DNA from: Pseudoteredinibacter isoporae_A
GTDB taxonomy: Bacteria > Pseudomonadota > Gammaproteobacteria > Pseudomonadales > Cellvibrionaceae
Reading direction: 5' to 3'
DNA length: 64,000 bases
NCBI RefSeq assembly: GCF_040372805.1
Contig: NZ_BAABWJ010000014.1
Coordinates: 20,034 to 84,033 of the forward strand
The notes beneath the pieces are model-generated. The model saw only the letters and a program-made list of their open reading frames with translations. It had not been told where the DNA came from and did not search any database. Below are positions 6,469 through 15,034 of this stretch, piece by piece. How positions within the stretch are numbered: the stretch's first letter is position 1; every line of letters begins with the position of its first letter. A program made the translations under genes and the position numbers.

Positions 6469-9396
6469 TCAAGGCTTAAGAGGAAATTTTAAGATGAATT
6501 GCGCGCCTGACGGGGCACTTTCCGGTCCAAGGTTGCGTATTTCCACACTCCCGGAATGCTCTTCCATAATGCTGAAGACCATTGCCAGCCCTAGGCCTGT
6601 GCCTTCTCCGGGGTCTTTGGTGGTAAAGAACGGTTCCAAAATTCGGTCCATAATCGCACCGGAGATGCCGGGGCCTTGATCCGTTACTCTAAGTATCAGC
6701 TGTTGTGTGTAATGTTCGGCATCAATATGCACAATGCCGTCTTCCGGGCTGGCATCGCGGGCATTGCTCAGCAGATTGATGAAGACCTGGATTAATCGCT
6801 GACTGTCCCCCTGAATTTGAACGTCTTGGGGCACCGTATTCACAAATTGCAGTTCGGGCTTCTCAGTATGCAGTTTCAGCAAGTGAATAGCTTCTTCCAC
6901 GCACTCGTGAATGTATATGTTCTGGAGCTGACTTTGATCGGCTTGCCCGGTATGGGAAAAGTTCACCAGAGACTGCACGATGCGGGTGATGCGGTCCGTC
7001 TGAGACAGGATTTGATCGACCGTGTCCTGGGTGTCTTCGGGTTCGGTTTCATAACGCAGGTTTTGTGCCAGACAGGCAATACCGGTTACCGGGTTGCCGA
7101 TCTCATGAGCGACCCCGGCCGCCAGTCGGCCGACCGACGCAAGGCGTTCATTGTGCATGAGCTCCTGTTCCAGACGATGTGTTTCGGTAACGTCCTCCAG
7201 CAAAATCACTGTGCCTTGGGAGCGTCCTTCCATCGGCGTCTGCACTTTCGCTTTGTGAAGACTGATCCAGTGCGGGGTATCGCCAATTTGTACTTCCTGA
7301 TTGGCCCAGTGGTCATTTCCGCTGTGGTAAAAGTTTCGAATCACAGGGCCCCAAGGCGGGGGTAGTTCATCCAGATGGGAGCCGTTGATTTGTTTTCCGG
7401 GCAGGCGGGTCAGAGCGTCCATGGCTTTGTTCCAAAGAACAAATTCCAAATCCTGGCCAATTGAGCACACCGCCATGGGCAGTTCCTGAAGGGTTTGGCG
7501 GTGGTAGAGCCTGAGTTTGTTGAGTTCAGCGGGAAGCCCCAGCAGCTCGTTCTGGTTCTGGGCCAGTCGTTCTTCCATCAGGGTAACGTCGGTTGATGAG
7601 CTCTTATGCTTTCGCAAGGGAATGTGTTTGCTGATGATTTCCTGAGCCATATTGACCCCAAGGATGCCACTCAAGTTGGCTTCCAGTTGATCCCGCAGGC
7701 GTCGAAGTGCGTAGGGGCGACGTTCGTTTTCGTCAATCTTGAGTTGTAATAGGGCCTTGCGAATGGCTTCGCGACTGGGGCCGCTGCCGAGGGCCTGCCC
7801 CAATCTTTTTTCAACATCCGGTACGGAAAACACATCCAAGCTGCTGCGCATGGGTTGGCTTAACTCATTTTCAGCACAGAGTTCCGCGCTGTAAATTTCT
7901 TCTGCGGTCGCCTGACTACGTAAAGAGACCCAGGCAAAAATGATGCTGTTGATCGTCAAGGACAGCAACGCAACCGTGTCCCAATGCTCAAGTCCCAACT
8001 GCAGATGTGGACCGTATCCCAGATTGATGCTTTTAATATTAAATAGAGTGGGCAAGGCTAGGCCAAACAACCAGATCGCGGCGCCGGCACTTAGGCCGGC
8101 TAAAAAGCCCTGGCGATTCCCGCTGGGCCAATAGCTGATTGCGATTAAACCAGGGACAAACTGGGCGCCCGCAATAAAACTGAGCAGAGCCATTTCTGTC
8201 AAACTGTGTTGGCCTTTCCATAGGCTGTACAAGCCAAGAATAAGTACCGTTAGGCTGACGATTGCGAATTGCTGTAAGCGCTTCAGCTGACGGCTGAGGC
8301 CACTGCCTCGGCGAATACCGGTGAGGGGAAGCAGGCAGTGATTCACCACCATGGTGCTGAGGCTGATCAGTATGGTGATCAATGCGGTGGCCGATGCCGA
8401 GGCGCCCGCGATAAACATCATTAAGGTCCAGACTGGTCGTTCCATGGAGGCGGGTAAACCAATCGCGAAGTACTCTGGCGCGGTTAATACACCACGCTCA
8501 AACCCGGCCCATAGAATGGGGAAAATAGGCAGGGCCAGCAACAACAATAAACTTGGGAATGCCCAGGGAAGAATACGTTTGATATTACCCTTCGGTTGCT
8601 GAATAACGGCACTGTGAAATAAATTGGGTGTAATCAACGAGCTGGCTATAAAGACTAGAAGTAAGGTATGTGAGGAAGTTTCCCGCAGGGGAGAGTACAA
8701 CAGTGCGACGTTGTCCGGATGTTCCAGTAGCCAAGTATCGAGTTCTTCCAAGCCGCCGAACACCGAAAAAATTGCCAATAACCCAATGGCATTAAAGGCG
8801 AATACTTTGACAATGGTATCGAAAGCCAAAATTAAAGGCAGTCGTGAGTAGTGCTGCTTATTGGCCGCGATCAGGCTGATTGTCAGAACAAAAATGGCAA
8901 AGCCAAGGGTGACCAAATCGTTACGATGCAACGTATCTTCATTGAAATGCTGACCGTGAGTAATTAACTCATAGCTGATCGACAAGCTTTGCAGCTGTGC
9001 GGCAAGCAGAGGCATTAAAGCCAAGGCTAAAAAAATGGTGGCGAGTTGCCCGGCACCGTTGCTGTGATATCGAAATACCAGCAAGTCTGCTAAGGATTGC
9101 AGCTGGTATCGCCGGCACAGCTCTGCCAACGGAGCCAAGGCCAGAGGTGCAAATAAAAATAACGTACCCGTGCCGAGATAATAAGCGAAAGCACCATACC
9201 CGTATTCCAGAGCGAGCTGACTTGAACCGTATAAACTCCAGGCGCTGGCGAAAACGCCCAGCGCCAGGGTGTGGGTGAGTGGGTGTTGGCTTAAGCGTTT
9301 CGCCCAGCGAAATTTTCCAGCAACAAACAGCAGGCCCAATAAAAATAACAGGTAAGCCGCTGTGGCTGCTATAACCCAGGTTTCATTGAGCGTCAT
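6469..9396 (-). CDS. cbrA: sensor kinase CbrA with SLC5-type transporter domain
   Basis: A 975-residue inner-membrane protein. Residues 1 to about 480 form a multi-pass sodium:solute symporter-like (SLC5) domain. A STAC-type linker follows (around PDVEKRLGQALGSG), then a PAS domain (LPMAVCSIGQDLEFVLWN), a HisKA domain with phospho-acceptor H764 in GVAHEIGNPVTG, and a HATPase domain (NLLSNARDA, DQGPGI, GTGLGLAM). Length and order match Pseudomonas CbrA, whose transporter part moves histidine in P. putida. It should phosphorylate CbrB in response to carbon/nitrogen status. Its ATG overlaps the stop of the small upstream ORF, implying translational coupling. Confidence 0.93.
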   Translation of the reverse strand: MTLNETWVIAATAAYLLFLLGLLFVAGKFRWAKRLSQHPLTHTLALGVFASAWSLYGSSQLALEYGYGAFAYYLGTGTLFLFAPLALAPLAELCRRYQLQSLADLLVFRYHSNGAGQLATIFLALALMPLLAAQLQSLSISYELITHGQHFNEDTLHRNDLVTLGFAIFVLTISLIAANKQHYSRLPLILAFDTIVKVFAFNAIGLLAIFSVFGGLEELDTWLLEHPDNVALLYSPLRETSSHTLLLVFIASSLITPNLFHSAVIQQPKGNIKRILPWAFPSLLLLLALPIFPILWAGFERGVLTAPEYFAIGLPASMERPVWTLMMFIAGASASATALITILISLSTMVVNHCLLPLTGIRRGSGLSRQLKRLQQFAIVSLTVLILGLYSLWKGQHSLTEMALLSFIAGAQFVPGLIAISYWPSGNRQGFLAGLSAGAAIWLFGLALPTLFNIKSINLGYGPHLQLGLEHWDTVALLSLTINSIIFAWVSLRSQATAEEIYSAELCAENELSQPMRSSLDVFSVPDVEKRLGQALGSGPSREAIRKALLQLKIDENERRPYALRRLRDQLEANLSGILGVNMAQEIISKHIPLRKHKSSSTDVTLMEERLAQNQNELLGLPAELNKLRLYHRQTLQELPMAVCSIGQDLEFVLWNKAMDALTRLPGKQINGSHLDELPPPWGPVIRNFYHSGNDHWANQEVQIGDTPHWISLHKAKVQTPMEGRSQGTVILLEDVTETHRLEQELMHNERLASVGRLAAGVAHEIGNPVTGIACLAQNLRYETEPEDTQDTVDQILSQTDRITRIVQSLVNFSHTGQADQSQLQNIYIHECVEEAIHLLKLHTEKPELQFVNTVPQDVQIQGDSQRLIQVFINLLSNARDASPEDGIVHIDAEHYTQQLILRVTDQGPGISGAIMDRILEPFFTTKDPGEGTGLGLAMVFSIMEEHSGSVEIRNLGPESAPSGAQFILKFPLKP

Positions 9397-9572
9397 GGTT
9401 GATCGTCTTTCCGCCAGGGTTGGTAAACAAATACAGCGGCCAGGATCATAAAGAACCAGATGATGTAGGGTCTTAACCAGCTTCCCTCAGGGTTAATCAT
9501 CCAATTGAGTAAGGTGGGTGAAAACACGTAGGCAATGATGAGTACGGCGATTAAAAGCTGTTGATTGTTCAT
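9393..9572 (-). CDS. cbrX: small membrane protein CbrX
   Basis: A 59-residue ORF starting MNNQQLLIAVLIIAYVFSPT and ending in a TGA that overlaps the cbrA ATG (ATGA). It has two hydrophobic segments (about 6-24 and 36-51) separated by NPEGSWLRPY, so it is probably a two-pass inner-membrane protein. Pseudomonas has a similarly placed small ORF, cbrX, upstream of and coupled to cbrA. The name here is given by position and by its character as a small hydrophobic protein; no function is known to me beyond setting cbrA translation. Confidence 0.8.
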   Translation of the reverse strand: MNNQQLLIAVLIIAYVFSPTLLNWMINPEGSWLRPYIIWFFMILAAVFVYQPWRKDDQP

Positions 9573-9700
9573 GCCGATAAAACTCGATGATTCATAGTGA
9601 AGTTTGCCAAATCGGTGTCGCCGTTTTCACAATGCAGGCTGACATTGGAATAGTACTGGATGCCGTCTGCTTTTTAAACATAGGGTCTTTTCCCTAAGGG

Positions 9701-10588
9701 CTATGCGTTGTTCGTGTCATTTGGCAGCTGTTGAGGAACACGATGTAAATTCCAGTGTTCTATTGCCCAGTGCAGCAGGGTTTCACAGTCGCTGTGGCGC
9801 AAATCTGGGGGTGGGTTTTGGCCAAGCATGTGTAGGCAGTCATGCAAATTTTCAGTAGCTCGTTCGAATTTCAGTGCAGGTGCGTGGTTTTGTTTGCTGA
9901 GCTTTTGCCCGTGTGCATTCACAATGAGAGGAAGATGAGAATACTGAACGGGTTGCTGCCCCAAGGTCTGATAGAGAAAAATCTGGCGGGCAGTGGAATC
10001 CATCAAATCACGGCCTCGTACGATGTGGGTGACGCCGTAATCGATATCATCAACCACCACGGCGAGCTGGTAGGCAAATAAACCGTCTTTGCGTAACAGC
10101 ACAAAATCGCCGACGTCATTCTGAAGAGATTGACTCTGTGTACCTTGCAAGGCATCTGTAAACACAACGGTTTGATTGTCGCAGGCCAATCTCCAAGCCC
10201 AGTTGGGACTGTTTAAAGGAATGTTGGCGTGTTCACAGCGGCCATTGTGAATGCCGCCACTGGCATTAAGCGTCTGTCGGGAGCAACGGCAAGGAAACAG
10301 TTTTCGTTGGCTGAGAAGCTGTTCCAATACCTCTACATAACGCTTGCTGCGTTGGCTTTGAAAGCAAATCTCGCCGTCGTGTTCCAAGCCGTGAACACGA
10401 AGTGCTTGAAGAATCTCGTCTCGAGCGCCTGACTGTTCTCGAGGCGGATCGAGATCTTCGATTCTCAGTAACCACTGACCTTGTTGTGATCTGGCATCAA
10501 GAAAACTGGCCAGGGCAGCGAGCAGTGAGCCCAGATGCAGTGGGCCGGTAGGAGAGGGTGCGAAGCGACCGACGTATTGAATAGGCAT
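9701..10588 (-). CDS. gluQ: glutamyl-Q tRNA(Asp) synthetase
   Basis: GluQ-RS attaches glutamate to queuosine at position 34 of tRNA-Asp. The 295 residues contain the class I signature APSPTGPLHLGSLLAAL, a zinc site of the FPCRCSRQ...GRC type, and the KMSKS equivalent KLSKQ, but lack the anticodon-binding domain of full GluRS, as expected. I chose the ATG giving MPIQYVGRFAPSPTG; an upstream in-frame ATG would add ten unlikely residues. It follows dksA by 41 bases, the usual dksA-gluQ pairing. Confidence 0.94.
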   Translation of the reverse strand: MPIQYVGRFAPSPTGPLHLGSLLAALASFLDARSQQGQWLLRIEDLDPPREQSGARDEILQALRVHGLEHDGEICFQSQRSKRYVEVLEQLLSQRKLFPCRCSRQTLNASGGIHNGRCEHANIPLNSPNWAWRLACDNQTVVFTDALQGTQSQSLQNDVGDFVLLRKDGLFAYQLAVVVDDIDYGVTHIVRGRDLMDSTARQIFLYQTLGQQPVQYSHLPLIVNAHGQKLSKQNHAPALKFERATENLHDCLHMLGQNPPPDLRHSDCETLLHWAIEHWNLHRVPQQLPNDTNNA

Positions 10589-10629
10589 GGGGAAAATGCA
10601 GCCCGATGTGGGCTGCATTGGATTTGGGC

Positions 10630-11076
10630 TTAACCGCCGATTTGTTTTTCTTTAATTTCGTCGAGAGTCTTGCAGTCGACACATAAAGTAGCGGTTGGGC
10701 GGGCTTCCAGACGGCGAATGCCAATTTCTACGCCACAGGCGTCGCAGAATCCGTAGTCATCATTTTCGATGCGCTCCATGGTGGAGTCGATCTTTTTGAT
10801 GAGCTTACGTTCGCGATCACGGGTGCGCAGTTCCAGGCTGAACTCTTCTTCCTGACTGGCGCGGTCAGCTGGGTCAGGGAAGTTTGCAGCTTCATCCTTC
10901 ATGTGGCTCATGGTGCGATCAACTTCTTCCATGAGCTCGGTTTTCCACGCTTGTAGCAGGCCTTTAAAATGCTCGACCTGCTTGTCGTTCATGTATTCTT
11001 CGCCTTTTTTTTCTTTGTAAGGCTCGAATCCTCTCAAGGTAAAGCCAGCAGCGGCCTCTTTTTTGTTACTGGGCAT
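10630..11076 (-). CDS. dksA: RNA polymerase-binding transcription factor DksA
   Basis: DksA binds the RNA polymerase secondary channel and works with ppGpp in the stringent response. The 148-residue protein has the long coiled coil with the acidic tip motif DPADRASQEEE and a four-cysteine zinc finger CDAC-x17-CVDC. It is close to the 151 residues of E. coli DksA. It heads a transcript continuing to gluQ. Confidence 0.97.
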   Translation of the reverse strand: MPSNKKEAAAGFTLRGFEPYKEKKGEEYMNDKQVEHFKGLLQAWKTELMEEVDRTMSHMKDEAANFPDPADRASQEEEFSLELRTRDRERKLIKKIDSTMERIENDDYGFCDACGVEIGIRRLEARPTATLCVDCKTLDEIKEKQIGG

Positions 11077-11482
11077 ATCATGCGCCTCTACTTATTTCTA
11101 CAGACCCGCATAGTTGGGGGCTGTTTTCCTTAATTCAAGGGTCCCTAAATCGAACGGTGCAAGCTACCAGAAGTCAAACCCGGGTGCCAGCAATTTTTGG
11201 CCTAATGGGTGTTTTCTTGGTATGCATAACTTCGTTGATTATGCCGGTTGAGGCAACAACATTGCACTATCTTTCGTTCGGGTCCCGTCAGTGCGAGTTT
11301 GGTGCTTGCAGTCTTCTGCTAACCCTCGCCATTCAATGACTCTGAAGGCACAATGGCTCTCGCCCTTCGACGCGAGCCCTAATAAAGGCCGCTCATCATG
11401 TGTTGCGCGACGGTGACTCTGTGCCAGAAGCGACAGGGCAAACACGCTACCGTTAACGGCTCCTAATTATAGAGTGTTATTT
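11077..11482. other. dksA-sfsA divergent intergenic region
   Basis: About 400 bases between two divergent genes. It must carry both promoters. A 60-codon frame at 11157-11339 has a GTG start and no recognisable product. I see no RNA gene or strong hairpin. Confidence 0.5.
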
Positions 11483-12211
11483 ATGTTGTTTTCTCCACCC
11501 TTGATCCAGGGGCAGCTCATTCGTCGCTATAAACGCTTCCTTGCGGATGTTATCGGCCCAAACGGCGAAGAATTGACCATTCATTGCCCAAATACCGGCT
11601 CTATGAGGCACTGTATGATGGCCGGTCGCCGGGTGTGGTACTCCACATCGAATAATCCCAAGCGCAAATATCCACACACTTGGGAAATTTCCGAGAATGA
11701 ACAGGGGGATCTCATCGGGGTGAACAGTGCCGCAGCAAATACGCTTCTCGAAGAGGCTTTGCAAAAGGGGCTTGTTCAGGAACTCGCGGCTTATAAGGAG
11801 ATTCGTCGTGAAGTGAAGCTGCCGGAAGGCAAGCGTCTGGATTTCCTTCTGGAGGGCAACGCCAGCGATTCCCGGCCTTGTTATCTGGAGGTCAAGAGTA
11901 TGACCTTGATGCGTGAGGCGGGTTTGGCTGAGTTTCCGGATGCCGTAACCCAGCGCGGACGTGAGCATGTGATTGCGTTGCAAAAGCTGGTTGAGAGCGG
12001 GGCCAGGGCAATTCTGTTTTTTTGTGTTCAACACAGTGCTGCGGAGCGATTTGACGTCGCGGCCGATATTGACCCGGATTATGCCCGAGCCTTGGCAGAG
12101 GCTGAGCAAGCCGGTGTTGAGTTGCTCGCCTATTGTGTTGACTTTACCGACAATGAAATCACACTGACTTCCCGCTCGTTGCCAAGACGTCAGTGTCCTG
12201 GTGACGCATGA
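11483..12211 (+). CDS. sfsA: SfsA family DNA/RNA-binding protein
   Basis: A 242-residue SfsA homologue. It opens with LIQGQLIRRYKRFLADV and continues with HCPNTGSMRHCMMAGRRVWY, then KRLDFLLEG and YLEVKSMTL, hallmarks of a family with an OB-fold-like N-terminus and a PD-(D/E)XK-like nuclease fold (D...ExK, here LDFLLEG and LEVKS). E. coli SfsA was found as a regulator of sugar fermentation; its true role is unclear. The ATG at 11483 is preferred to an in-frame GTG three codons upstream because it fits the family start. The 3' end overlaps the convergent next gene by 22 bases. Confidence 0.92.
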   Translation: MLFSPPLIQGQLIRRYKRFLADVIGPNGEELTIHCPNTGSMRHCMMAGRRVWYSTSNNPKRKYPHTWEISENEQGDLIGVNSAAANTLLEEALQKGLVQELAAYKEIRREVKLPEGKRLDFLLEGNASDSRPCYLEVKSMTLMREAGLAEFPDAVTQRGREHVIALQKLVESGARAILFFCVQHSAAERFDVAADIDPDYARALAEAEQAGVELLAYCVDFTDNEITLTSRSLPRRQCPGDA

Positions 12212-13119
12212 GCTGAGTTCTGAGGTTTAAACTGAATCAGCAATTGCAGAGGAAGCTGCCACTGGGTAAGGATGTGTTGCGCTTTTTTCTGGTCCAATAG
12301 GCCTTGGTTAAATAGCAGGCAGCTATAAGTGGCAATGAGACACTCTTCCAAGGTTTTTTCCAATAGCGGATCGTTATGATTCGTTCTATTGGGTATCAAC
12401 GTATCCACAACTGCGGGTGTTAACTGCCAATCCTTGGCGATCTTGTAAGATAACTCGGGAGCGGTTTGTTCCGTGCACTGATAGGCTAACCATTCGATGG
12501 CCTCGGCTTGGTCCGGGCGGCGACCCAGCGAGGCGTGCAAGAAACGGAAGCAACTGATTAGCCCCGCTAACCTTAAGCAGAGAATTGTGCAAAGGGTGTG
12601 GGTGCCTTTCAATTTATTGGTGGCCAGATGGCGCCCAATACTGATCGCAAAATTTAAATACAGCCAGTGCTGCTGATGCAGCTCGGGAGCGATGCTTCGG
12701 CTGCTTTGAAAGCTGGTCTTCAGTGCCGGTAGCATAAGTTTGCTGGCTTGCAGGTCAATGCTGTTCTGCGATGCTCGTTCCACATCCAATGCGTTCACCT
12801 TGCAGTTGGGGTTGTAAGGCAGGACATCTTCTTTCAAACACCGATTCAGGGCCTCGGCGCGTTCTATAAGATTCAGGTGCTCGAGCTGAAAGAGCGATTT
12901 TGGCCACAGTGGTTCGTAGGTTTTGCGTGCCTTGCTGGAGCGTAAAAGCAGGTGTAGGTCGCGATGGCTTTCTTCAATCCAGACATGGCTTCTGCCGGGA
13001 GCAGGGGGTTTCCCCTGGTAAAGAAAAGAACAAAACTGGGCTTCCAACTCTTGCTTCAGTTGTTGGCGTACTTGTCCGATAAAGCTTGAGGGACTTGGGC
13101 GTTGTGCATGTTGTGGCAT
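12190..13119 (-). CDS. HDOD-like domain protein (tentative)
   Basis: A 309-residue soluble protein I do not recognise with certainty. The region LSYKIAKDWQLTPAVVDTL followed by a helical run with TYSCLLFNQGLLD resembles the end of HDOD domains, where a helix ending in W-x-L/F-P precedes helices of an HD-like fold. HDOD proteins act in signalling without the metal-binding HD residues. No catalytic motif or signal peptide is visible. It stands alone, overlapping the sfsA 3' end by 22 bases and lying 140 bases from the Rieske gene. Confidence 0.5.
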   Translation of the reverse strand: MPQHAQRPSPSSFIGQVRQQLKQELEAQFCSFLYQGKPPAPGRSHVWIEESHRDLHLLLRSSKARKTYEPLWPKSLFQLEHLNLIERAEALNRCLKEDVLPYNPNCKVNALDVERASQNSIDLQASKLMLPALKTSFQSSRSIAPELHQQHWLYLNFAISIGRHLATNKLKGTHTLCTILCLRLAGLISCFRFLHASLGRRPDQAEAIEWLAYQCTEQTAPELSYKIAKDWQLTPAVVDTLIPNRTNHNDPLLEKTLEECLIATYSCLLFNQGLLDQKKAQHILTQWQLPLQLLIQFKPQNSAHASPGH

Positions 13120-13259
13120 CCTTGACTCCTGCTGCGTTTCCCTTCCTGGGTAAATCCGTTGGCGATCAATAGCTCGCGCTGTTTCAATTCTTCATTGTAG
13201 GGCCATGCTCGCGTCAGGGTAAATACTCATTTTTGCTTACAAAAGCGTGGTTTATTGCT

Positions 13260-13607
13260 TTATCCACTTTCCAGAAGTACCTGCCATTGAGTGTCTTGCT
13301 TGCGAAGCGACAGGGTCTGCAAATGTTGGCCGACACAGGGGCCGGCTACGCAGCGTCCATCCTTGATGGTAAACAAAGCACCGTGACTGGCGCATTGGAT
13401 GAGGCTTTTGTCGATATCCAGAAAGGTATCGGCTTTCCATTCCAGATTGATTTGCTGGTGTGGGCAACGATTGTGATAGGCGTAAAACTGTTCAAATTTC
13501 CTGACCAAGAAGTAATGCCCGCCAAGCATTTCAAAGCCTTTGCAGTCGCCTTCATTCAATGTATCAGGGTTAAAGGGGAGGGGGTGCCAGCTCATGACGT
13601 CACTCAA
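13260..13607 (-). CDS. Rieske [2Fe-2S] ferredoxin-like protein
   Basis: A 115-residue single-domain Rieske protein. The two cluster-binding boxes are CPH (within AYHNRCPHQQINLEW) and CASHGALF, giving C-x-H and C-x2-H ligands. It has no membrane segment, so it is a cytoplasmic electron carrier like those of NirD or ring-hydroxylating dioxygenases; no partner oxygenase is adjacent. Its start is only 20 bases downstream of the terminator of the Fur-regulated sRNA, so its promoter must lie inside or across that RNA gene, or it depends on read-through. Being iron-sulfur dependent, it might be affected by the sRNA promoter's iron control. Confidence 0.88.
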   Translation of the reverse strand: MSDVMSWHPLPFNPDTLNEGDCKGFEMLGGHYFLVRKFEQFYAYHNRCPHQQINLEWKADTFLDIDKSLIQCASHGALFTIKDGRCVAGPCVGQHLQTLSLRKQDTQWQVLLESG

Positions 13608-13626
13608 AAGCCAAACTGTAACACAT

Positions 13627-13653
13627 AAAAAAACGGCTACCCGAAGGTAGCCG
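13627..13653 (-). terminator. Rho-independent terminator of the Fur-regulated sRNA
   Basis: An 8-bp stem CGGCTACC/GGTAGCCG closed by a stable UUCG tetraloop, followed on the minus strand by seven T. Confidence 0.92.
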
Positions 13654-13727
13654 ACAACCGTGATTAGCCTGATAAGGAGAAGTGACTCGAAAAGCCGCTT
13701 CGTGTTGAGCGTTTCCGTTCAACGGTG
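13627..13727 (-). ncRNA. Fur-regulated small RNA of PrrF/RyhB type
   Basis: A free-standing transcription unit of about 100 nt with no ORF. It has a near-consensus sigma-70 promoter overlapped by a Fur box and a strong terminator (CGGCTACC-TTCG-GGTAGCCG plus T7). The 5' part can fold into small stems (GTTGA/TCAAC). The middle, TTCTCCTTATCAGGCTAATC, appears unpaired and contains TCTCCTT, complementary to a ribosome-binding site (AAGGAGA). That is the architecture of RyhB and the PrrF RNAs: made when iron is low, then pairing through Hfq with mRNAs of iron-rich proteins. I cannot align it to PrrF here, so orthology is inferred; the unit itself is plain in the sequence. Confidence 0.8.
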
Positions 13728-13730
13728 TTA

Positions 13731-13758
13731 ATAATAATGATTATCAATTTCATGTCAA
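13731..13758 (-). promoter_or_regulatory. sigma-70 promoter of the Fur-regulated sRNA
   Basis: On the minus strand TTGACA (13758-13753) is a perfect -35, followed after 16 bases by TATTAT (13736-13731), a 5/6 match to the -10 box. Transcription should begin near 13724-13728. Confidence 0.85.
13733..13751 (-). promoter_or_regulatory. Fur box
   Basis: The 19 bases GAAATTGATAATCATTATT match the classic Fur consensus at 16 of 19 positions; the 7-1-7 core TGATAAT-C-ATTATTA has one mismatch. It covers the spacer and -10 of the sRNA promoter, the position for repression by iron-loaded Fur. Confidence 0.85.
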
Positions 13759-13822
13759 CTGCAAATGGGAATTATTTTTATTAATTTGATCTGGCTCAAT
13801 GATTAGAGGGTGCGGCAGAAAG

Positions 13823-13845
13823 TCCCGCCCGGCTTGCCGGCGGGA
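13823..13845 (-). terminator. hairpin downstream of the TfoX-C gene
   Basis: A GC-rich stem, TCCCGCCGGC pairing with GCCGGGCGGGA with one bulged G, lies 34 bases after the stop of the minus-strand gene, followed by CTTTCT. The U tract is poor. Confidence 0.5.
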
Positions 13846-13878
13846 GATGAGATTGAAATCAAGAAACGAAGTCCGGGA

Positions 13879-14166
13879 TTAGTGGGGTGTATCTTCTTCC
13901 AGGCATAGATTGTCAGCCTCTTGGACAAGCTGATCTTTGGCCTCTTGGCTGAGTTCGTTCCAATGTCTGTCGTCTAAAGCGCCTTGCAGGGCGTAAAGCA
14001 TAACTTTGGAGACGTGAATTCCACGTTGTTTTATGCGCACATAGGCTTGCACAGGCCCCATGGCCTGCAGCTCATTTCGAGAGTGCACGCCAATGGCGTT
14101 GAGGATGTTGACCGTAGCAATCCCTAGATTTTTGAGCTGAAGTAGCTCACTATCGCGGTCGGACAT
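13879..14166 (-). CDS. stand-alone TfoX C-terminal domain protein
   Basis: A 95-residue helical protein matching the TfoX C-terminal domain: LLQLKNLGIATVNILNAIG, then a helix with ELQAMGPVQAYVRIK, then LYALQGALDDRHWNELS, the L-x-A-L-x-G-A-L-x-x-x-x-W signature. In full TfoX/Sxy this helix-hairpin-helix-like part is joined to an N-terminal domain that governs competence; single-domain versions are common and uncharacterised. It is monocistronic. Confidence 0.82.
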   Translation of the reverse strand: MSDRDSELLQLKNLGIATVNILNAIGVHSRNELQAMGPVQAYVRIKQRGIHVSKVMLYALQGALDDRHWNELSQEAKDQLVQEADNLCLEEDTPH

Positions 14167-14380
14167 AAGGCTAGATTCCCATTTTCGTTATATTTATTGT
14201 TAATAACCCAGCGGGTCTTAATGGAGAAAGCTAAGCCTTATAATACATCCTGTGCCCCAGAGCGCAAATTTTATCCTGATTGCGGCGACAGCCATGGTGG
14301 ACTAAGGCGTCACAGCGCTGAACAGGTATCGATATGGGGCGTTTCAACAGGCGGTTCCTGCTAAGAATGTGGACCTTTTT

Positions 14381-15034
14381 ATGCTGGTGATTTTTGATTG
14401 TGATGGCGTCATTGTGGACAGTGAAGTCATCGCAGCTCAGGTTTTTGCTGAACATCTTCAGGGATTGGATTTGAATGTCACGCCTGAGGAGTGCTTTGCG
14501 CGCTTTAAGGGCTATTCAATGAAAACCTGCATGAAAGAATTGGTGGAAATGCTGGGTGGCCCGATTCCGGAGCGCTTTTTACGCGGGATGCAGGCCGATA
14601 CTTTTGCGCGCTTCGAGTCCGAGCTGCAGGCAGTTGCCGGAATTGAACAGGCGATTGCTGGGGTAGAAGACCGGGGCTGGCGTACCTGCATCGCTTCAGG
14701 CGGTAGCCATTCAAAAATGCGCGTTACCCTTGGTAAAGTCGGGCTGTGGCAACATTTTGAAGGGCGGATCTACAGTGCCGTGGATGTATCGAACGGTAAG
14801 CCCGCTCCTGATATTTTTCTCCATGCAGCGAAACAGGAGGGGGTCTCCCCCGAGCGATGCGTGGTTATCGAGGATTCCCAAGCTGGTGTCGAGGCCGCCT
14901 TGGCGGCGAATATGCCAGTGTATTTTTACGACCCCCTGGGCGAAGGGATGCGAACCCAGGCATTGCTTGAACATGAAAAGGTTCACCCTTTTTGCCAAAT
15001 GGAGCAGCTCCCGACTCTTTTAAACGTGGTGTAA
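14381..15034 (+). CDS. HAD-superfamily sugar-phosphate phosphatase
   Basis: A 217-residue HAD hydrolase of the beta-phosphoglucomutase/phosphatase type. Motif I is FDCDGVIVDSE (nucleophile and acid/base aspartates), motif II the CIASGGS region, motif III the lysine in GKPAPDIFLHAA, and motif IV VVIEDSQAGVEAA. The small helical cap between motifs I and II fits phosphatases such as YieH/GPH. The substrate cannot be told. The ATG at 14381 is used because MLVIFDCDG is the normal family start, although a GTG lies four codons upstream. The stop overlaps the start of cysE (TAATG). Confidence 0.9.
   Translation: MLVIFDCDGVIVDSEVIAAQVFAEHLQGLDLNVTPEECFARFKGYSMKTCMKELVEMLGGPIPERFLRGMQADTFARFESELQAVAGIEQAIAGVEDRGWRTCIASGGSHSKMRVTLGKVGLWQHFEGRIYSAVDVSNGKPAPDIFLHAAKQEGVSPERCVVIEDSQAGVEAALAANMPVYFYDPLGEGMRTQALLEHEKVHPFCQMEQLPTLLNVV

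Noticed and set aside
11157..11339. A 60-codon GTG-start ORF upstream of sfsA
   Set aside because: No recognisable product or good ribosome site, and it lies in the dksA promoter region.
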